From Hormiphora californensis (taxonomy: Eukaryota; Ctenophora; Tentaculata; Cydippida; Pleurobrachiidae): 64,000 nt of DNA. Below are positions 22,401-33,700 of the stretch, in pieces (position 1 is the stretch's first letter; every line of letters starts with the position of its first letter). Below the pieces are notes generated by a model. It made no database searches, was not told the DNA's origin, and saw nothing but the letters and a program-made list of their open reading frames with translations. The DNA lies in the NCBI GenBank assembly GCA_020137815.1, contig CM035351.1:7046815-7110814 (forward strand), read 5' to 3'. A program made the translations under genes and the position numbers.

Positions 22401-23679
22401 GAACATGTGAACTCATCAGAGGGTGGAGCAATGACCACAGGAAATTTCACAAAACCCAAGTGAGGGCTATTGTTGCCTGGGTTTTCCTTAAAGTACTGGT
22501 ACAGTTAACCCATACTAATTGGCACAGATCCTAATTAGTACCATATTATTACGTACAGATGGAATTGGGAGAAGCTCTTTTTGAATATGATAGTGGTAGC
22601 TTTCTTTATCAGTCTTGGAACCTCACTCTTCCTAAGCGGTGAGTGCAGTTATTACATGGATAGACCGTATACCAATTTCGTATTTTAATTTATAAATTCA
22701 ACTAATCAGTATGATTATCAGATTTTTACTTCCCCTGTTAAAACATAGGTTCATGGTTGGTAACCGTTGGACTGCCATGGTTCCACGGGGAGCCTGACGC
22801 CCCAGATCTCAACACAATGCCCCTCTGGCTAATCCTATACTTTGTATGGAATGGGTTGACTACTTGGGTGCACCATTTATCTGATATGATGAAAAATGAG
22901 TATATGCAGGTAATGTATATTATGTGTATTAATTGTAAATTAAAAGGGCTGTTTCACAAACCCCACCCGAGCTGAAAATCGAAACGGGGATAGAATGGGG
23001 TGGATATGTGATGTAAAAGTAAATAGTTTCAGCTGTTTTACATCATGGCGCCTCATGATACGAAGCTAGTCGACTAGCCTCAATATTATACACATCCGCC
23101 AATTTCCCTCTCTCGTGGTAATTTACTGTCAGAGCATATTGGCCTGACCCATTCTCGCGAGCGCGCGAGAACTGTGGTCAGAGCATTGGCCTGACAGGTA
23201 ATTTACAAATGTATTTACCCCATAAATCGTGATATACACTCAGACCCCGAGTGAACGCACCCTCGGGGGAAAGGGCTTTTCCCGTTAAATCGGGGTCCGA
23301 CTGTATATCACAATTGATGGGGTAAACACATTTCTAAATTAGCACGATTTAACTTAAATCGGGGTGCCGTTAAATAGGAGGCCGTTATATACTATTCCGG
23401 CAGGTTAAAATAAAACCAGTTGAAAGAGGAGCGGTAACAGGGATCATGATGTTAATCAACACCCTCCTGCACATGGTACTCAGTCTCATCAACTTTATGT
23501 TACCCTCCACCAAGCTAATCTACATTACTAATTTTGGTATGAGTGTGGTAGTCCATGTGTTGTTAGTGGTGGTGATAGTACGTTATCGGAAGAAGCAACT
23601 CAACCAGATGTATATTGATGATGCAATGAAGGGAATCGTTAATGTTGTGTATGAGAAGGTCCCCATGTTAGAGGAATGA
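19477..23679 (+). CDS. Ferroportin-like (SLC40A) multipass transporter, eight exons
   Basis: Exons 19477-19568, 19892-20316, 21159-21349, 21739-21823, 21943-22036, 22559-22638, 22749-22909 and 23404-23679 give 1404 bases in phase, or 467 residues. Ferroportin is an MFS-fold plasma-membrane iron exporter. The product has roughly ten hydrophobic segments. Local matches to remembered ferroportin landmarks are a segment ending SLKMIAVGQ after an N-terminal NST motif (the family's middle helix ending in AVGQ), a following cytoplasmic linker with IREQFSTLM, the spacing of the two helices after it, and PVERGAVTGIMMLINTLLH near the C-terminus, which corresponds to the conserved ERGxxNGxQxxxN block. 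The first two helices match poorly and the family's N-terminal metal-site residues are not evident. It could therefore be a divergent paralogue with a different substrate. The start is the first in-frame ATG of exon 1. Confidence 0.6.
19645..19692. repeat. Perfect hairpin in intron 1 of the ferroportin-like gene
   Basis: TAGGATAGGCACTTTTA is followed immediately by its complement, with AATTGTATTA and TAATACAATT continuing the pairing outwards. The arms are about 24 bases with no loop to speak of. Confidence 0.9.
20970..21046. repeat. Second GACATAGACACC palindrome with G-run spacer
   Basis: TTGGTGACATAGACACCTGG and CCAGGTATCTATGTCACCAA flank GCGCGACC / GGTCGCGC arms and a central run of G. 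It is the same family as the element at 17550. Confidence 0.85.
22165..22495. mobile_element. MITE-like inverted repeat in intron 5 of the ferroportin-like gene
   Basis: ACAATAGCCCTCACTT near 22192 is complementary to AAGTGAGGGCTATTGT near 22460, and the pairing extends outwards to AAGGAA/TTCCTT and inwards to GAAATTTC. The core is about 270 bases with no coding capacity. Confidence 0.7.
23236..23308. mobile_element. Short pogo-type MITE copy
   Basis: This copy has CAGACCCCGAGTGAACG at the left and CGGGGTCCGACTGTA at the right, with the shared internal CTCGGGGGAAAGGGCTTTTC. It lies in the last intron of the ferroportin-like gene. Confidence 0.75.
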
Positions 23680-24036
23680 ACTTAATGTACGTGATGTGAT
23701 CAAATTGAAATTAAATGCGGTGTGTAATAGGCAATTAATAATTAACATTGACCATATTCCCTTGTCAGAACATTAACACTGAAAAATGTGATCTTTCTTA
23801 AAAAAACCCATCCCTAAACTGGTTAAAATTCTACACACGATCTAACCTGATCTAGTGGTGTGAGGAATATCGCTTGATTCATGACTTCTGTGTGTGTTCC
23901 CACTCGCACCCTTCCCCCTTACTCAACAAACTCGCACACTCTGATTCTGAATAGAGAAGTACCTGAAGGACGGATCGTGGGTTAGCCTTTATAATGTTCC
24001 TGTCCATAAACAAAGTTAACAGTTTTAGTAATCAAA

Positions 24037-24455
24037 TTAGTCCAAAAACCAATTAAATAACTTAGTTTGGATGCCCGGGCCCATTTGGTGTCACGGGGGT
24101 AAAACCTTTAGGCTACTGTCATAAATAATGGCATATCTCGTTTATTTTTCAATACACATCTCTCGTTTTTCTTTTCTCTTTCTCTCCCTCCCTCTATCTC
24201 TTTCCCCCTCTTTTCCTCTTTCTCCCACTCTCCACCTCCATATTTCCCTCTTTCTCTTTTTTTTCTCTCTTTTATTTATATTTCTCTTACTATTTCTCCG
24301 TCTTTCTCGATATATCTCACTCTTTATATCACAATTTGTTTTTCTTTATCTCTCTCGATATTCATCATTTATGACAGTAGCCTAAAGGTTTTACCCCCGT
24401 GACACCAAATGGGCCCGGGCATCCAAACTAATTTATTTAATTGGTTTTTGGACTA
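24037..24455. mobile_element. MITE with about 85-base terminal inverted repeats and a CT-rich core
   Basis: The left arm runs from CCAAAAACCAATTAAATAAC through GGATGCCCGGGCCCATTTGG to GTAGCCTAAAGG-complement words and ATTTATGACAG. The right arm repeats all of these in inverted order and ends TAATTGGTTTTTGG. The core (24140-24360) is a degenerate (CTTTCTCC)n tract. No coding capacity. Confidence 0.88.
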
Positions 24456-24509
24456 AATTTCTGTTCTTTTTGGTGTAAAAAAGAGACAACTTTTTTCCTG
24501 ATTTTATTT

Positions 24510-25140
24510 TGGGATCTGAATGCTACATAAATATGCATATAACGGCTAAACGGTGGGAGTTACGAACTTTTGTCTGGGGGAAGACCCCCATAAATCGACT
24601 ATTTTGAGTCGGAATATAATACCCAAGAAAACGTTTTAGGGTCAGCCGAAGTGGAAATTTTAAAGGGTATGCATAAAATCATGAATTTGAGCATAAATAT
24701 GCAAATAACGGCTAAACGGTGCGAGATACGAATTTTTGTTCGGGGGACGACCCCCCACAAATCGAATATTTTGAGTCTGAATATACTCACGAAAACGTTC
24801 TAGGGTCAGCCGAAGTGGAAATTTTAAAGAATATGCATAAATTTGTGCATAAATATGCAAATAACGGCTAAACGGTGCGAGATACGAATTTTTGTCGGGG
24901 GGACGACCCCCCATAAATCGACTATTTTGAGTCGGAATATACCCAAGAAAACGTTCTAGGGTCAGCCGAAGTGGACATTTTAACGGGTATGCATAAAATC
25001 ATGAATTTGAGCATAAATATGCAAATAACGGCTAAACGGTGCGAGATACGAATTTTTGTCCGGGGGACGACCCCCCATAAATTGACTATTTTGAGTCGGA
25101 ATATACCCATGAAAACGTTTTAGGACGAGCCGAAGTGGAG
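24510..25140. repeat. Tandem repeat of about 120-165-base units, four copies
   Basis: Each unit contains TAACGGCTAAACGGTG, GACGACCCCCCATAAATCGA, TTTTGAGTCGGAATATA and GGGTCAGCCGAAGTGGAAAT. Copies start near 24530, 24705, 24860 and 25020. They differ by point changes and by a variable ATGCATAAA segment, so the array is older than the 415-base satellite. Confidence 0.88.
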
Positions 25141-26885
25141 ATATAACGCAATTAAGTTATTAAAATGAATAATTAATGAATAATTAATGAATAATTAATG
25201 AACTATGGCGATTTCGAAGTTTTCACATAGCCTATACCACGCCAAATAATGCAAGGAACCAATGTTCCAAACGGCAAGTCTCTACTATTTCTGGTTTAGG
25301 AGAACACTCAATCTCCTCCCCTCCCCTCCCGTCCCCTCCCTTACATTTTTGCATTTTGGGACCCCTCTGGCAAATTTTTACCTTACATCCGATCATTCTG
25401 AAATTTTGTATGCCTCTTCTCCTATATGAGGGCCCTCAGAGTACAAAATTTCATCCCTCTACTTCATCTGGAACATGCATTTTTAAAGCATCAAAAACCC
25501 CGAAATTTGCAATGGTATATAGTAGCACTGGCAGGTTAATGCGCTTGTGTGTAGAAGTATTCCGTGTGCTCTCTCTTTTATTTTTTGAGTTAGAGGGTAT
25601 TTCTAAGGTGGGGGCTCTGCCCCCACACCCCCGTTTAGGGGTATGAATATAGTACGACTCAATTAGTAGATCCATGTGTTGAGTCTTATAACCAGACGTG
25701 ACCCTCGTCCCATGAACAATTGTGCAGATATAAGTACTGCTAATCTGGTGTGTTGTTTCTCGATCTGACAGGGCATATGTTAGGCAAGTACTACACCAAG
25801 GTGCGGGGGAGGGGTTAGCATCTCGGTTCAGGAAACACGCTTCATATCAGAAAATGAAGTGATATTGGAATAGTAAAGAGAAAGAGGATGGAGAACTGAA
25901 CCGAGATCCTATAATGAGGTACTCAAAAGCGAAAGGCTGTAATTTAAAATCCTTAGAAAGTAGAGAGAGAGGTTGATATGTACAAAGATAAAACAAATAA
26001 ATTAGTTAAAGCTACGCGTTCAGCTATAATTTCCCTCTCAGACTTGTTAACGGCTATATAGTATAGCTCACGTCCAATTTCACTTTACACACACAGAACA
26101 CAAACATATATACCCACACTCAAATGTCAAACTGACAGCCCTATAGATTCAGAATATTGATAGAAAAAGAAGAAGCAAGGGATAGAAAATAAGAAAAAGA
26201 AGAGGAGAAACCGAGAAAAATAAAGAGAGATAACACAGAGCCTGCTGCGATCCCAATTAGCTGCAAAACACCACGCATTGTCCAATAATATAATTGTCAT
26301 ATATCATATCCGCGTGGATGGGGTCCGATTCTGAATTAATACACACATTGGTCATCATCATCATATGGATAGGGCGAGATAGGAGAACATTTGGCGGCAA
26401 TGCTGCTCTGAAAGTGTAGGGGGCACATCGTCCGGCTGGATACGAGTTGATTGTACCTGAGGGGATGGAGGAGGTTAGTAGCCGTGGGAGGAGGTGGGAG
26501 AGGGGGGGGGGGGACTTGTGAGGGATATTATAGGTAAGAGATGTTGGAGAGGGGGATCTGTTGTTAAATAATCAATCATGGGCTATAATAGCGGCACATT
26601 GAATGCTTGTATTCTACCAGTTACACCCCTCTCTCTCTTTGACTAATGAGGTACAGCGCACGACTAGCTTGACTGCATGTAGAATTGAGACCCAGGCCCA
26701 CATATAAACCCCTCAATAACCCCTCACTCTCTTGAAGGCAAACAGAGACAATTGATCAGTATTCGGGGCCTAGCGAGCCCCCACCCGAATATAGACCAGA
26801 CTCAACCCACCCTCTAAAAGAACTGGGCCGAGCCGACAGTCCCTCAATACCAGATATACCCCATCAAACCATAGATATTTTTGGT
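25141..26885. other. Intergenic region without a supported gene
   Basis: Contains a three-copy TTAATGAATAA repeat (25160-25200), a plus-strand open frame at 25356-25646 that lacks recognisable motifs, an A/G-rich stretch (26150-26240) and a G-run near 26500. It separates the convergent ferroportin-like and DENND4 genes. Confidence 0.4.
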
Positions 26886-26892
26886 CGAGATA

Positions 26893-27548
26893 AGGGGGGG
26901 GTGCAGCCCCAAAAAAATTCAAACTTTTTCCGAAACCCAGGGTATGGTTGGTTTTTTTTGGTTTTTTTTTGGTTGAAATTTCTTTGATTTTTTTTGGTCG
27001 TTTTTGATTTTTTTTGGTCGTTTTTGATTTTTTTTGGTCGTTTTTGATTTTTTTTTATCTTTTTTGATTTTTTTTGATCGTTTTTGATTTTTTTTTGAAT
27101 TTTTTTGAATTTTTTTGATCGTTTTTGAATTTTTTTGATCGTTTTTGATTTTTTTTAATTGTTTAATGTTGAACAAAAAAGTTCAAAAAAAATCAAAAAC
27201 GATCAAATAAAATCAAAAACGATCAAAAAAATTCAAAAAAGATCAAAAAAGATCAAAAAAAAACAAAAACGATCAAAAAAATTCAACAAAAAAAATCAAA
27301 AACGATCAAAAAAAATCAAAAAAGATCAAAAAAAATCAAAAACGACCAAAAAAAATCAAAAAAGATCAAAAAAGATCAAAAAAAACTAAAAAAGATCAAA
27401 AAAAATCAAAAAAGATCAAAAAAAATCAAAAACGACCAAAAAAAATCAAAAAAGATCAAAAAAAATCAAAAATGACCAAAAAAAATCAACACTTTTGAAA
27501 ATCCAGGGTATGGTTGGTTTTTTTTTGGGCTGCACCCCCCCCCCAGAT
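26893..27548. mobile_element. Low-complexity fold-back element with GGGGTGCAGCCC ends
   Basis: It starts with a G-run, GTGCAGCCCCAAAAAAA, and ends TTTGGGCTGCACCCCCCCCC. Near both ends lies the word CCAGGGTATGGTTGG. In the left half the T-rich units TTTTTTGATCGTTTTTGA are repeated, and the right half carries their complements (AAAAAATCAAAAACGATC), so the two halves pair. Open frames of Lys/Asn/Gln/Ser on both strands are artefacts of the repeat. Confidence 0.8.
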
Positions 27549-27771
27549 AATACTCAGAATTTCCGGACTTGGTTCAACTATGATTATATATTGGGCAGAG
27601 TGAGCTGGAATTAGTTGCAATGTACACACATGCAGGAATGATCAGTCGACATCTATAAATCACTGATTACACGAAACATACACACATACAATTAACTAAA
27701 GGGCTTATTGGATATAACTGATTATAAATATATCCCAACACACACATGAAACACACGGATCATTCAGCTGG

Positions 27772-30700
27772 TCAACGAACCAATTTTCGAATAAGATCAT
27801 CCTCAGTAGAGTTGGTAGCGGGCTCAGGGAACTGCAGTGTTTCCAACTCAAATAGCAGGTGGCCACTCTATTAGAGGTAGCATGAGCATTCACACACATA
27901 CATTACACACACAAATCAGGAACAGTTAGTTTTGGCATGGTAGCGATATATGTAATTTAGCCCGAGATAGAGGAGATTTTCACTTTGTTGTTTCTATCGC
28001 CAACAAAACCACGTTTCTATAGCAACAGAGCCTTACCGTGGGAAGTTTAGAGAGGGCCACAGCGTATTGTTCGGAAAAGTCCAACGGAGAGAAAGCGTTC
28101 TTGTAGCAGCACCCTAAACTCAGTAGTTCCCTGTATATGTTCATTTGGGCTGGGTTCCTGTTGGCAGTCAGCAACCTGATAGCTTCACTTATCTGAGGGG
28201 AAGGGGGAATTTCATATTATATTGGTTTGAACCTTTTCGGTCCAGTTTGGGTCCTGTAAAGTTCAGTTTACCCCCCAGTATAACACCCCTGAACACACAC
28301 CCCCAGTATAACACCCCTGAACACTCTACCAGCACACCCCTGAACACACACCCCCAGTATAACACCCCTGAACACACACACCCCCAGTATAACACCCCTG
28401 AACACACACCCCCAGTATAACACGCCTGAACACACACCCCCAGTATAACACCCCCTGAACACTCTACCAGCACACCCCTGAACACACACCCCCAGTATAA
28501 CACCCCTGAACACACACCCCCAGTATAACACCCCTGAACACACACCCCCAGTATAACACCCCTGAACACTCTACCAGCACACCCCTGAACACACCCGCAC
28601 ACCTATAACACCCCTGAACACACACCCCCAGTATAACACCCCTGAACACACACCCCCAGTATAACACCCCTGAACACTCTACCAGCAAACCCCTGAACAC
28701 ACACCCCCAGTATAACACCCCTGAACACTCTACCAGCACACCCCTGAACACACACCCCCAGTATAACACCCCTGAACACACACCCCCAGTATAACACCCC
28801 TGAACACACACCCCCAGTATAACACCCCTGAACACTTACATCGTCCTGCATGTAGCTCTCAATGATTCTCCATTGCTTCAAGTGAGATGCAGGGGCGGGA
28901 GGGTTAACACTGGTCCTAGAAAGTTCCTCAAACTTGTTATAAAGGGATCCCTCGGTTCTACACCATAGTGTTGATATCTCCACACTCTGACACAACTATA
29001 GGAAGACAGAAAAAGTTTAGACAAGGTTTAGACTGCACCGAATTTATATATCTCGGCCACCAAACAAGTATTCCACGCATTAGTTCTATAGTTTCTCCTT
29101 TACCCCTGGCTCCCTACCTTTTTGTTAGGGTGGAGTTTCCTGAAGGCGTGTGGTATGTAGAGGGGTAGGGACGAGGGCAGATTCTCTCTACTGAACCACC
29201 AAACCATGTTCCAGAACAGGATGGAGTGAGAGGTAGCTAGGTCATCCTTAGCCAGTTCAGTGGGTCCATCGTTCTGACAAACACACTCAACCTGAAACGA
29301 ATAATAATTGTTAGTTAGCTGTTAGACACGGAATTAGAGTCACCGTCTTGACTTGGTAACGATGTCACCCCTACCTTGCCGGCGCTAAGCGCGCCCTACG
29401 GAGGGGTTATTTCGTAACCAATCGACTGATGTGTAATAAAAAGGGACTAAAGAAATCAAACAGATTGCAGCAGTACCTCTTTCCGCAGTACAATAGGGCA
29501 CAAGTAGGGTATCTCAAATGTTTCCACTCGCACATCACTAGCCGTTGCACCATGTTTAGTGGCAGGTCGAGGGTTCATAGAAGCAATGATTGATCCACTA
29601 CGATTCTTCCTCTCTCGTCGTATCTGGTCTGGCATAGCAAATGCTATATTTCCTGGAACAAATGTAAAAGGGTATTATACATTTGAAACCTGCTAAAACA
29701 ATCTAAAACCTGCCAAAAACCATATATCCAAAACAACTGTTATTTTACCTGATTGAGAGTTGATTGAGGTAGTAGCTAGAAGATCCTCCTCCTCTTCCTC
29801 CCCCTCTAACGATATGTGAATATTACTAATATCAACTGGGATAGCTTTACTAATACTGCTCTCCCTATGGGGCCTATTCTGGGGTAGATTGTCATTATCA
29901 CTGCTGACCGTACTGTTCCTCACATACGTCACCTCCACAGTGAGATGTGCTACAGAGCTCCTCTCACAGTAGGGGCACGTGCTACTCAGGTTGCTCTCCT
30001 CTGGGGACATTCCAGCCAGGATCTGTTCATCATAAACCGTTCTATCACAGTTACTGCACTTGTAAGCGCTCCACATGCGGACCTTTAGTTCGGCACCCTG
30101 ATCCACATCATCCACCCCCCATTCGTTGGGTGTCAGGGTGAACTTGATGGGCCGGGGGTTCTCAAATGGACGGATGTAAAACTCGCCCGGATCCTCTCCC
30201 TCATTATCCAAACTCTGGACGCTGTAGGTTGAGCTACTCTGAGTTATCCCCGCTTTAAGTCTCCTAAAACTGTTCGTGTTGACCCGTGTCAGACCTCTCC
30301 TATCATGAACCTGCCTCCCAATGATGGAGTGTCGGGTTAGCCGGGGAGATCTTAACCGTGATAGAGTCTTACTGCCCGCATCGTCCGATAACTGTCTCTC
30401 GTGGTCCCCTGGCCGCACTGATAACATTGACACATCTGATACTGAGCGGGTGTGACCCCGTCTGATGGGCTGAACGGGGGGTCTACTTGAACAGGGTCGC
30501 TTCTTCTTATCAAGAGAGTTAGTTTTCAATCCTGACAGGGCTGTGTCAAGTTCAATACCCGAATCAGACATACCAATACCACCCCTTCCACCCCCTGGAT
30601 CAACTGGGGAATCACCGTTCCGTGTGGACTGAATACTCTCCAGTGAGCTGCTATTCACTATCGTAACAGGACTCTTCTTGCTCCTACACACCCTCCTAAA

Positions 30701-33700
30701 CACACTACACGTATTCACATAGAGTCTTAACACCCTCCATCCTGTAGGTCTGTTAGCTGCTGCAGCTGCCTGTTTAACCTGATCCTCGTTAAACAACACA
30801 GCCCGGTGGTAGTGCCCGTAGGTGACTGCTGAGATGGACACCTTGCTCTCCTGCATGTGTTGGAATGTGGACATGGCGATGGTGGGGTACTCGTAGAAAC
30901 CAGAGAGGGAGATGAGGATTCTATAACACACCTGGAGAGAGAGAGGGAGGGGGGTTGAAATTGGTGACCTACAACTATGGCTCATGCAACTATGGCTCAT
31001 AAAATCTATGAGCCATAGATGCATGCAACTATGGCTCATAGATTTTATGAGCCATAGATGCATACAACTATGGCTCATAGAAATGTGATCTGATTAGGTT
31101 CTATGAGCCAAAGCTAGTGAGAGTGAGAGGGACGTGAGTGACACGTGAGTGACACGTGAGTGACACGTGAGTGACACGTGAGTGACATGTGAGTGACACG
31201 TGAGTTTTCGAATCATGTAATATTAAATGAGCACAAATGCAAACGATTTACATAATGATAAATCTAATATTACATAATTAAAATTACACTATCAGTTCAT
31301 CTTGATTATAATGGTAAAAGGGGTCCTTCTTTGGACAGTTCATAGAGCATTTCACGTGAATCAGCAGCTCCTTAACACGATGTTTATTCAAATCTATGAT
31401 CGGATAGGTACTAAACAGCCGCCTTGCATTATCACTATCAGGATCCACAGTAAAAAACTCTCCAACAGGTCTGATTTTCGAGAAAGTAGTATAGGTAGGA
31501 TGTTCCCAGAAATTGCCTGGCTAAAGTTTCTGATCTTTCACACTCTTCCAAAACCTCCCGGTACTCGTTGAACGTTGTAGTGTTGTTCGTGACGTCAATA
31601 ACAATTATAGCTAGTGAATCTACTAACAAATTCTAATGAGCGGGATGGATATGTGACAGTGTCACATATCCACCCCCCTCACTGACACGATTCTGGGATG
31701 CGCCATTAGCAGAGTGAAACGATACGAGATACGAAACTTATGATTCGGGGGAGCTCATTAGCAGTGTGTGACGATAGGTATATGGAACATGATTCGGGGA
31801 AGCTTATTAGGAGTGTTAGACGATATGAGAAATTAAACGATTCGGAGAATGTTTTATCGCTCTTTCTATCTATCTCTATCTCTTTTTGTCAATTATCTTG
31901 GACTTGAGAACCAGATGAGGTGCCTACCATTATACTATAATGCGAGCTGACGCTACACACTTGGTGAGTTTAGTGCCCTTATTTTTGGTAATATAAGAGC
32001 CTATCGGCTCGCCTCATTGTTTTTAGGAGGATATGTTGTTTTAGAGGGAATGCGTTCGGTTTTTTTTCGAGTCTTGCCAAACAGACCAAATTCAAACCAT
32101 TCCATCTAAAACAACAACATATCCCCCTAAAAACAACGGGGCTGAGCCGACATCCAGATAAAAAAGGAAAAGGAGTATGGACAACAAGAATAACTGCATT
32201 ATGTTTCATAATGCTATGTTTCCCCGCCAACCTTTCATAATGTGAAGGCGGGACAGACATTTCCGATCATTTAATGAATCACTCAAACCATATAGAACAA
32301 ATCATTGTGTTGTAGTAGCACTAAATTGTAAATTGCGTGCCACATTGCGCGGCTTACATCTCCTGAAAACGTGCCATTGAAGTATTTGATGAAGGAGCAA
32401 CACCGTTGTCCCTCGCAACTAATCGGGTTACGTCACGGGACAAAAAAAGCGTGACACTTCACTAGTATGTAAACTAGGTATCTCATCTGGTTCTCAAGAT
32501 AATTGACAAAAAGAAATAGAGATACAGTCGGACCCCGATTTAGGGACACCCTCGGGGGAAAGGCTCTTGTCCACTAAATCGGGGTGTCCACTAAATCGGG
32601 GTGAAATAAGGTTAATTTCCCATATCGGGGGAAAAAAATGCTGTCCCTAAATCGGGGTGCCACTAAATCGGGGGCCCCTAAATCGGGGTCCGACTGTAGA
32701 TAAAAAGAGCGATAAAACATTCTCCGAATCGTGTCTCATATCGTCTAGCACTCCTAATAAGCTTCCCCGAATCATGTTCCATATACCGTATCGTCTCACA
32801 CTGCTAATGAGCTCCCCCGAATCATAAGTTCCGTATCTCGTATCGTTTCACTCTGCTAATGGCGCATCCCAGAATCGTGTCAGTGAGGGGGGTGGATATG
32901 TGACACTGTCACATATCCATCCCGCTCATTAGAATTTGTTAGTGGATTCACTAGCTATAATTGTTATCGACGTCACGAACAACACTACAACGTTCAACGA
33001 GTACCGGGAGGTTTTGGAAGAGTGTGAAAGATCAGAAACTTTAGCCAGGCAATTTCTGGGAACATCCTACCTATACTACTTTCTCGAAAATCAGACCTGT
33101 TGGAGAGTTTTTTACTGTGGATCCTGATAGTGATAATGCAAGGCGGCTGTTTAGTACCTATCCGATCATAGATTTGAATAAACATCGTGTTAAGGAGCTG
33201 CTGATTCACGTGAAATGCTCTATGAACTGTCAAAAGAAGGACCCCTTTTACCATTATATCCAAGATGAACTGATAGTGTAATTTTAATTATGTAACATTA
33301 GATTTATCATTATGTAAATCGTTTACATTTGTGCTCATTTAATATTACATGATTCGAAAACTCACGTGTCACTCACATGTCACTCACGTGTCACTCACGT
33401 GTCACTCACTCTCACTAGCTTTGGCTTATAGAACCTAATCAGATCACATTTCTATGAGCCATAGTTGTATGCATCTATGGCTCATAAAATCTATGAGCCA
33501 CAGTTGCATGCATCTATGGCTCATAGATTTTATGAGCCATAGTTGCATGAGCCATAGTTGTAGGTAATCGTTGAAATTGTGAAATAATAGAGGTACAATA
33601 CAAACTTGGGTAACTCTGGCACTGTTAGGGATGGCCGACACTGTCTTACCTCTTCTAAGTTGGTTTTTCTGTCACTCTTTATAGTCTGTATAATTTCAAG

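Larger units (their letters stand above)
30954..33580. mobile_element. Mutator-like (MULE-type) element with about 960-base inverted repeats
   Basis: The left arm (about 30964-31930) and right arm (about 32470-33567) are near-identical inverted copies. Each contains CTATGGCTCATAAAATCTATG palindromes, a (GTGAGTGACAC)n minisatellite and a degenerate coding block. The word GTTGAAATTG directly flanks both ends (30954 and 33571), a plausible 10-base target duplication. The terminal bases then pair imperfectly (GTGACCTACAAC against GATTACCTACAAC). Long terminal repeats and a 9-10-base duplication are features of Mutator-like elements. No transposase was found, so it is non-autonomous. It lies in a DENND4 intron. 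Confidence 0.75.

Noticed and set aside
26919-27389. Lys/Asn/Gln-rich open frames on both strands
   Set aside because: They come from short A-rich or T-rich tandem units of a fold-back element.
28268-28836. Possible CRISPR array
   Set aside because: The units are contiguous with no unique spacers, the host is an animal, and the array is an intronic minisatellite.
28189-28995. Gly/Cys/Val-rich repeat proteins on the minus strand
   Set aside because: They are minisatellite translations within a DENND4 intron; only the first 50 or so residues upstream of the donor are exon.
31134-31206. (GTGAGTGACAC)n repeat as another duplicated splice donor
   Set aside because: It belongs to the mobile element's terminal region and is not at an exon end.
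31302-31571. 89-residue frame on the plus strand, repeated at 32994-33263 on the minus strand
   Set aside because: It is antisense to the more protein-like block in the same arms and recurs only because the arms are inverted copies.
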